Shown: positions 61,760 to 64,000 of the stretch, one piece after another | How positions within the stretch are numbered: position 1 is the stretch's first letter | Layout of the letters: each line of letters starts with the position of its first letter | Assembly: GCF_963676475.1 (NCBI RefSeq) | Contig: NZ_OY781106.1 | Span: forward strand, 1,860,001-1,924,000 | Source: an uncultured Celeribacter sp. | Lineage (GTDB): Bacteria; Pseudomonadota; Alphaproteobacteria; Rhodobacterales; Rhodobacteraceae | Direction of reading: 5' to 3' | Length of the DNA stretch: 64,000 nucleotides | Translations under genes and position numbers: made by a program | The notes under the pieces: model-generated | Told to the model about the DNA's origin: nothing | The model's database searches: none | Seen by the model: only the letters and a program-made list of their open reading frames with translations

Positions 61760-63019
61760 TCAATGCGATAAAAGCGATGTGTGGAAACCACCTTTCGGAT
61801 GGATCAACCGTGCTTGGGCCGCACCATGGTTTGCGAGCGGCGCCGAGATCAGCGTATTGCCGTCAAACACCGCAGGAGAGGCCGCCAAAGTTTCGCGCGG
61901 CGGCGCATCTGCGGGGCGTTCGCCCAGTTGCAACAACCCGTCTTCGCCCAAGGCGCGGATGATGAACTCTTTGTTATCAACACCTTCGATGACCCATCGC
62001 CCATCCCAAACGCCCCCCGGCAACGCCACAGTGCCCGCCACCGCAGCATGTTCACGGGTCAGGCGAAAACTCTCCTTGCCGCCCAAAAGCCGCACGCCAT
62101 GCAAAGTCGCATCGCGTCCGCGCATCATGGCGGAGAGAAATTCCTGAAGCTTCATCCCCCGTGGGCCATACTCCGCCGAGGCAATCCACCGCAGCGCGGC
62201 GACCACCAGACGGCGATTCACTTCGGGGGAGCCCTCAGCGAACCGGCGGCGATCAATGATCAGATCGCCATGCTCCTCAAACACGCAATCGAGCGCATGA
62301 TCATGGGTGGCGAAATCCAGCGCCGAACGCACCTGCCCCAGATGATCCATCACCCGGCCCACCACATGCACATCGATGCCCAATTTCGTGAGTTCTTCCA
62401 TCGCGCGGCGCGCTTTGACTCGCTCAAACGCCTCATCGTCATTCGACGGATCGTCGATCCACGGCTCGCGCAATTCGCGCAGGTATTGCCGCAATTCAAA
62501 GCGTTCCTGCATCAACAAGGGCCGCACCCAGGTGATGCCATCGGACACGCGCCGCCGCTGCATCCCTGTCAACCCGTCGATGCCGGAGGCCCGCGCCAGA
62601 CGCATGAAAAACGTCTCCGCCTGATCGTCGGCGGTGTGCGCCAGCGCGATAGTGGAAATGCCGCGCGTCTTGGCCCAGTCGGCCATCAGACGATAGCGCG
62701 CCCGCCGGGCCGCGTCTTGCAGATTGCCCGTGCCCTTGTAACCCGACCAGTTGAGCGTGGTGTGTTTGACCTTGAGCCGCTCGGAGACTTCGGCGACGAA
62801 TTGCGCCTCATGGGCGGCCTCGGGGCGCAGACCATGATTGACGGTGACGGCCTCAAGCTTGACCCGCTCTTCCGCCGCCCATTCCGCCATCAGATGCAAA
62901 AGCGCCAGACTGTCGCCACCGCCAGAGACCGCAACGGCCAGATGGTCCGGTTTGTCGAAAGAAAACGCGGTGGCCACGAAATGCCGCAGCATCGCCCGGT
63001 TCGCCGCTTTTTCCTCCAT
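61760..63019 (-). CDS. tilS: tRNA(Ile)-lysidine synthase
   Basis: TilS converts the wobble cytidine of the CAU-anticodon isoleucine tRNA to lysidine, an essential step. The 419-residue protein has the PP-loop AVSGGGDSLALLHL (SGGGDS at about 32-37), VNHGLRPEAAHEA, and LAHTADDQAETFFMRLARASGIDGL, all TilS hallmarks. The C-terminal domain is weakly conserved, as usual. The ATG at 63019 begins MEEKAANR and follows ybgF by 10 bp. It belongs to the pal-ybgF-tilS-ftsH order common in alphaproteobacteria. Confidence 0.95.
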   Translation of the reverse strand: MEEKAANRAMLRHFVATAFSFDKPDHLAVAVSGGGDSLALLHLMAEWAAEERVKLEAVTVNHGLRPEAAHEAQFVAEVSERLKVKHTTLNWSGYKGTGNLQDAARRARYRLMADWAKTRGISTIALAHTADDQAETFFMRLARASGIDGLTGMQRRRVSDGITWVRPLLMQERFELRQYLRELREPWIDDPSNDDEAFERVKARRAMEELTKLGIDVHVVGRVMDHLGQVRSALDFATHDHALDCVFEEHGDLIIDRRRFAEGSPEVNRRLVVAALRWIASAEYGPRGMKLQEFLSAMMRGRDATLHGVRLLGGKESFRLTREHAAVAGTVALPGGVWDGRWVIEGVDNKEFIIRALGEDGLLQLGERPADAPPRETLAASPAVFDGNTLISAPLANHGAAQARLIHPKGGFHTSLLSH

Positions 63020-63029
63020 GATCAGACCT

Positions 63030-63866
63030 TTACAGTGAGCACCCGCGCAGCGACGCGTCGGTTTGGGCCTGAGTTGCCGCCTCTGAACCGGGGAAGCGCG
63101 CGATGACTTCGCCAAACATGACACAGCCCTTGTCGGTCTGACCCAGATCGCTCAGAGCCCCCGCCAGGCGCAGCAAGGCATCCGGCGCGCGGTCGCCTTC
63201 GGGACTGCCGGAGAAACTGTCGAGATAGGCCCGCGCCGCATCCGCCGTTTGACCCGAAGCCGACAGGGCTTCGCCGCGCATGAAATGCGCCTCGCCGGTC
63301 AGGTAGCCGCCGGTGTAGGTCTGGGCGAAATTGCCGAAAGCCGTCGCGGCCTCCGGGTATTTGCCGTTGGTATAGAGCGCCATCGCCGCATCGAAATCGC
63401 TTTGTTCAGAGAGTGCCAGATCGCCCCCCCCGTCCATCGGCGGCTCCGCTCCCGGTGTCGGCACAACCACATCCGTGGCCCCCGCTTCGCCCCCGATGGG
63501 TTTCAGCGGCGGCAGGTTGCCGATGTCACAGCCCGCTTCCAGCTCGCAGAGCCGGAAGTTCAGGTCGTCCAACTGGTTCGTGCCATCGCTCACCACCCGG
63601 TCGATGCGAAATTCCAGCGCCTCGATCTTGGCCGTCAGATTGGCCAGCGCCGCCTCCATCAAATCGACCCGCTCCTGCGTCCCCGCCCCCGCAAACTGCG
63701 TGTTGGGCGCACCGGTGGTGGACAGCTCGCGCTTCAGCGTGTTGATCTCGACGGAAAGCACGGCGGCTTCTTGGCGAATATCGGCCAGCGTCTGCGCATC
63801 CTGGGCAAAGATCGGGGTGCCGAACGTCAGAGTGCTCAGCGCGGCGGAGAGGAGGAGGGCTTTCAT
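63030..63866 (-). CDS. ybgF: Tol-Pal system protein YbgF (CpoB)
   Basis: YbgF/CpoB is a periplasmic partner of TolA that links peptidoglycan synthesis with outer-membrane constriction. The 278 residues comprise a signal peptide (1-21), a coiled coil (about 25-110, with VEINTLKRELS and ALANLTAKIEALEFRIDRV), a Pro/Gly linker, and three TPR-like repeats from about 155 (ALYTNGKYPEAATAFGNFAQTYTGGYLTGEAHFMRGEALSASG). The C-terminus has a Cys pair typical of the alphaproteobacterial form. It lies 12 bp after pal and 10 bp before tilS. Confidence 0.93.
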   Translation of the reverse strand: MKALLLSAALSTLTFGTPIFAQDAQTLADIRQEAAVLSVEINTLKRELSTTGAPNTQFAGAGTQERVDLMEAALANLTAKIEALEFRIDRVVSDGTNQLDDLNFRLCELEAGCDIGNLPPLKPIGGEAGATDVVVPTPGAEPPMDGGGDLALSEQSDFDAAMALYTNGKYPEAATAFGNFAQTYTGGYLTGEAHFMRGEALSASGQTADAARAYLDSFSGSPEGDRAPDALLRLAGALSDLGQTDKGCVMFGEVIARFPGSEAATQAQTDASLRGCSL

Positions 63867-63878
63867 CGTGATCGGTCC

Positions 63879-64000
63879 TTACATGCCCGCGCCAGCGGCC
63901 AGCACGGTCACCGCACGGCGGTTCTGACTATAGCAGGACTGTTCCGAACAGATCGCGAGCGGACGTTCCTTGCCGTAAGGAATGGTCTTGAGACGCGACG
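63879..64000 (-). CDS. pal: Peptidoglycan-associated lipoprotein Pal, 3' end only
   Basis: Only the last 39 residues are in the window; the rest lies beyond position 64000. The visible reading frame is LKTIPYGKERPLAICSEQ, then SCYSQNRRAVTVL, and ends AAGAGM. This is the C-terminal strand-helix of the OmpA-like domain of Pal with the NRRA signature. Pal anchors the outer membrane to peptidoglycan and pairs with TolB. The position immediately upstream of ybgF confirms the call. Confidence 0.9.
   Translation of the reverse strand, partial: SRLKTIPYGKERPLAICSEQSCYSQNRRAVTVLAAGAGM

Overview
The window looks like chromosomal DNA of an alphaproteobacterium of the Rhodobacteraceae (Roseobacter group). 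It is GC-rich and has several gene orders typical of that family: pal-ybgF-tilS-ftsH, ctaC-ctaB-(small)-ctaG-ctaE-surf1 followed by thrC and an M16 peptidase, and a tad/Flp pilus locus with an OmpA-like lipoprotein. No rRNA, tRNA, CRISPR array, prophage or complete insertion sequence was seen.

Layout. 1-11.2 kb: di-heme peroxidase with an FNR-type box, Kdo transferase, Nudix, DUF1178, SDR, aspartate kinase, DUF4260, PtsP, EcsC, GNAT and flavin reductase. 11.3-18.8 kb: SulP transporter, pabC/pabB, then a tight plus-strand run from mtnP to apt. MtnP releases adenine and Apt recaptures it as AMP; three membrane-protein genes lie between them. 19.0-19.2 kb: a 109-bp MITE-like element. 19.2-29.9 kb, minus strand: FAD oxidoreductase, MBL hydrolase, XRE/membrane pair, then the cytochrome aa3 subunit/assembly genes joined to thrC, an M16 peptidase and rimJ. 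30.0-37.1 kb: tldD, a frameshifted dprA, topA and an MBL hydrolase. 37.2-42.8 kb: scoA and scoB split by two SGNH-type genes, then a DprE1/DprE2-like pair. 42.9-58.7 kb: a lytic transglycosylase and the tad locus (two near-identical pilins, cpaB, cpaC, ompA-like, cpaE, cpaF, tadB, tadC, two TPR lipoproteins, cpaA), then a polytopic membrane protein and an AAA ATPase. 58.7-64.0 kb: a second copy of the 109-bp element, chorismate mutase, a decayed methyltransferase, ftsH, tilS, ybgF and the 3' end of pal.

Most interesting structure. Two copies of a 109-bp element (108/109 identical, opposite orientation, about 39.6 kb apart) are each bordered by TTAA. Each is inserted inside a different short repeat family that also occurs uninterrupted elsewhere in the window, so both empty sites can be reconstructed. 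This is good internal evidence for a small non-autonomous mobile element with TTAA target duplication. Also notable are the two SGNH-type genes between scoA and scoB, a DprE1/DprE2-like epimerase pair without its usual prenyltransferase, a single-base frameshift in dprA, and an accessory gene set around the pilus locus.
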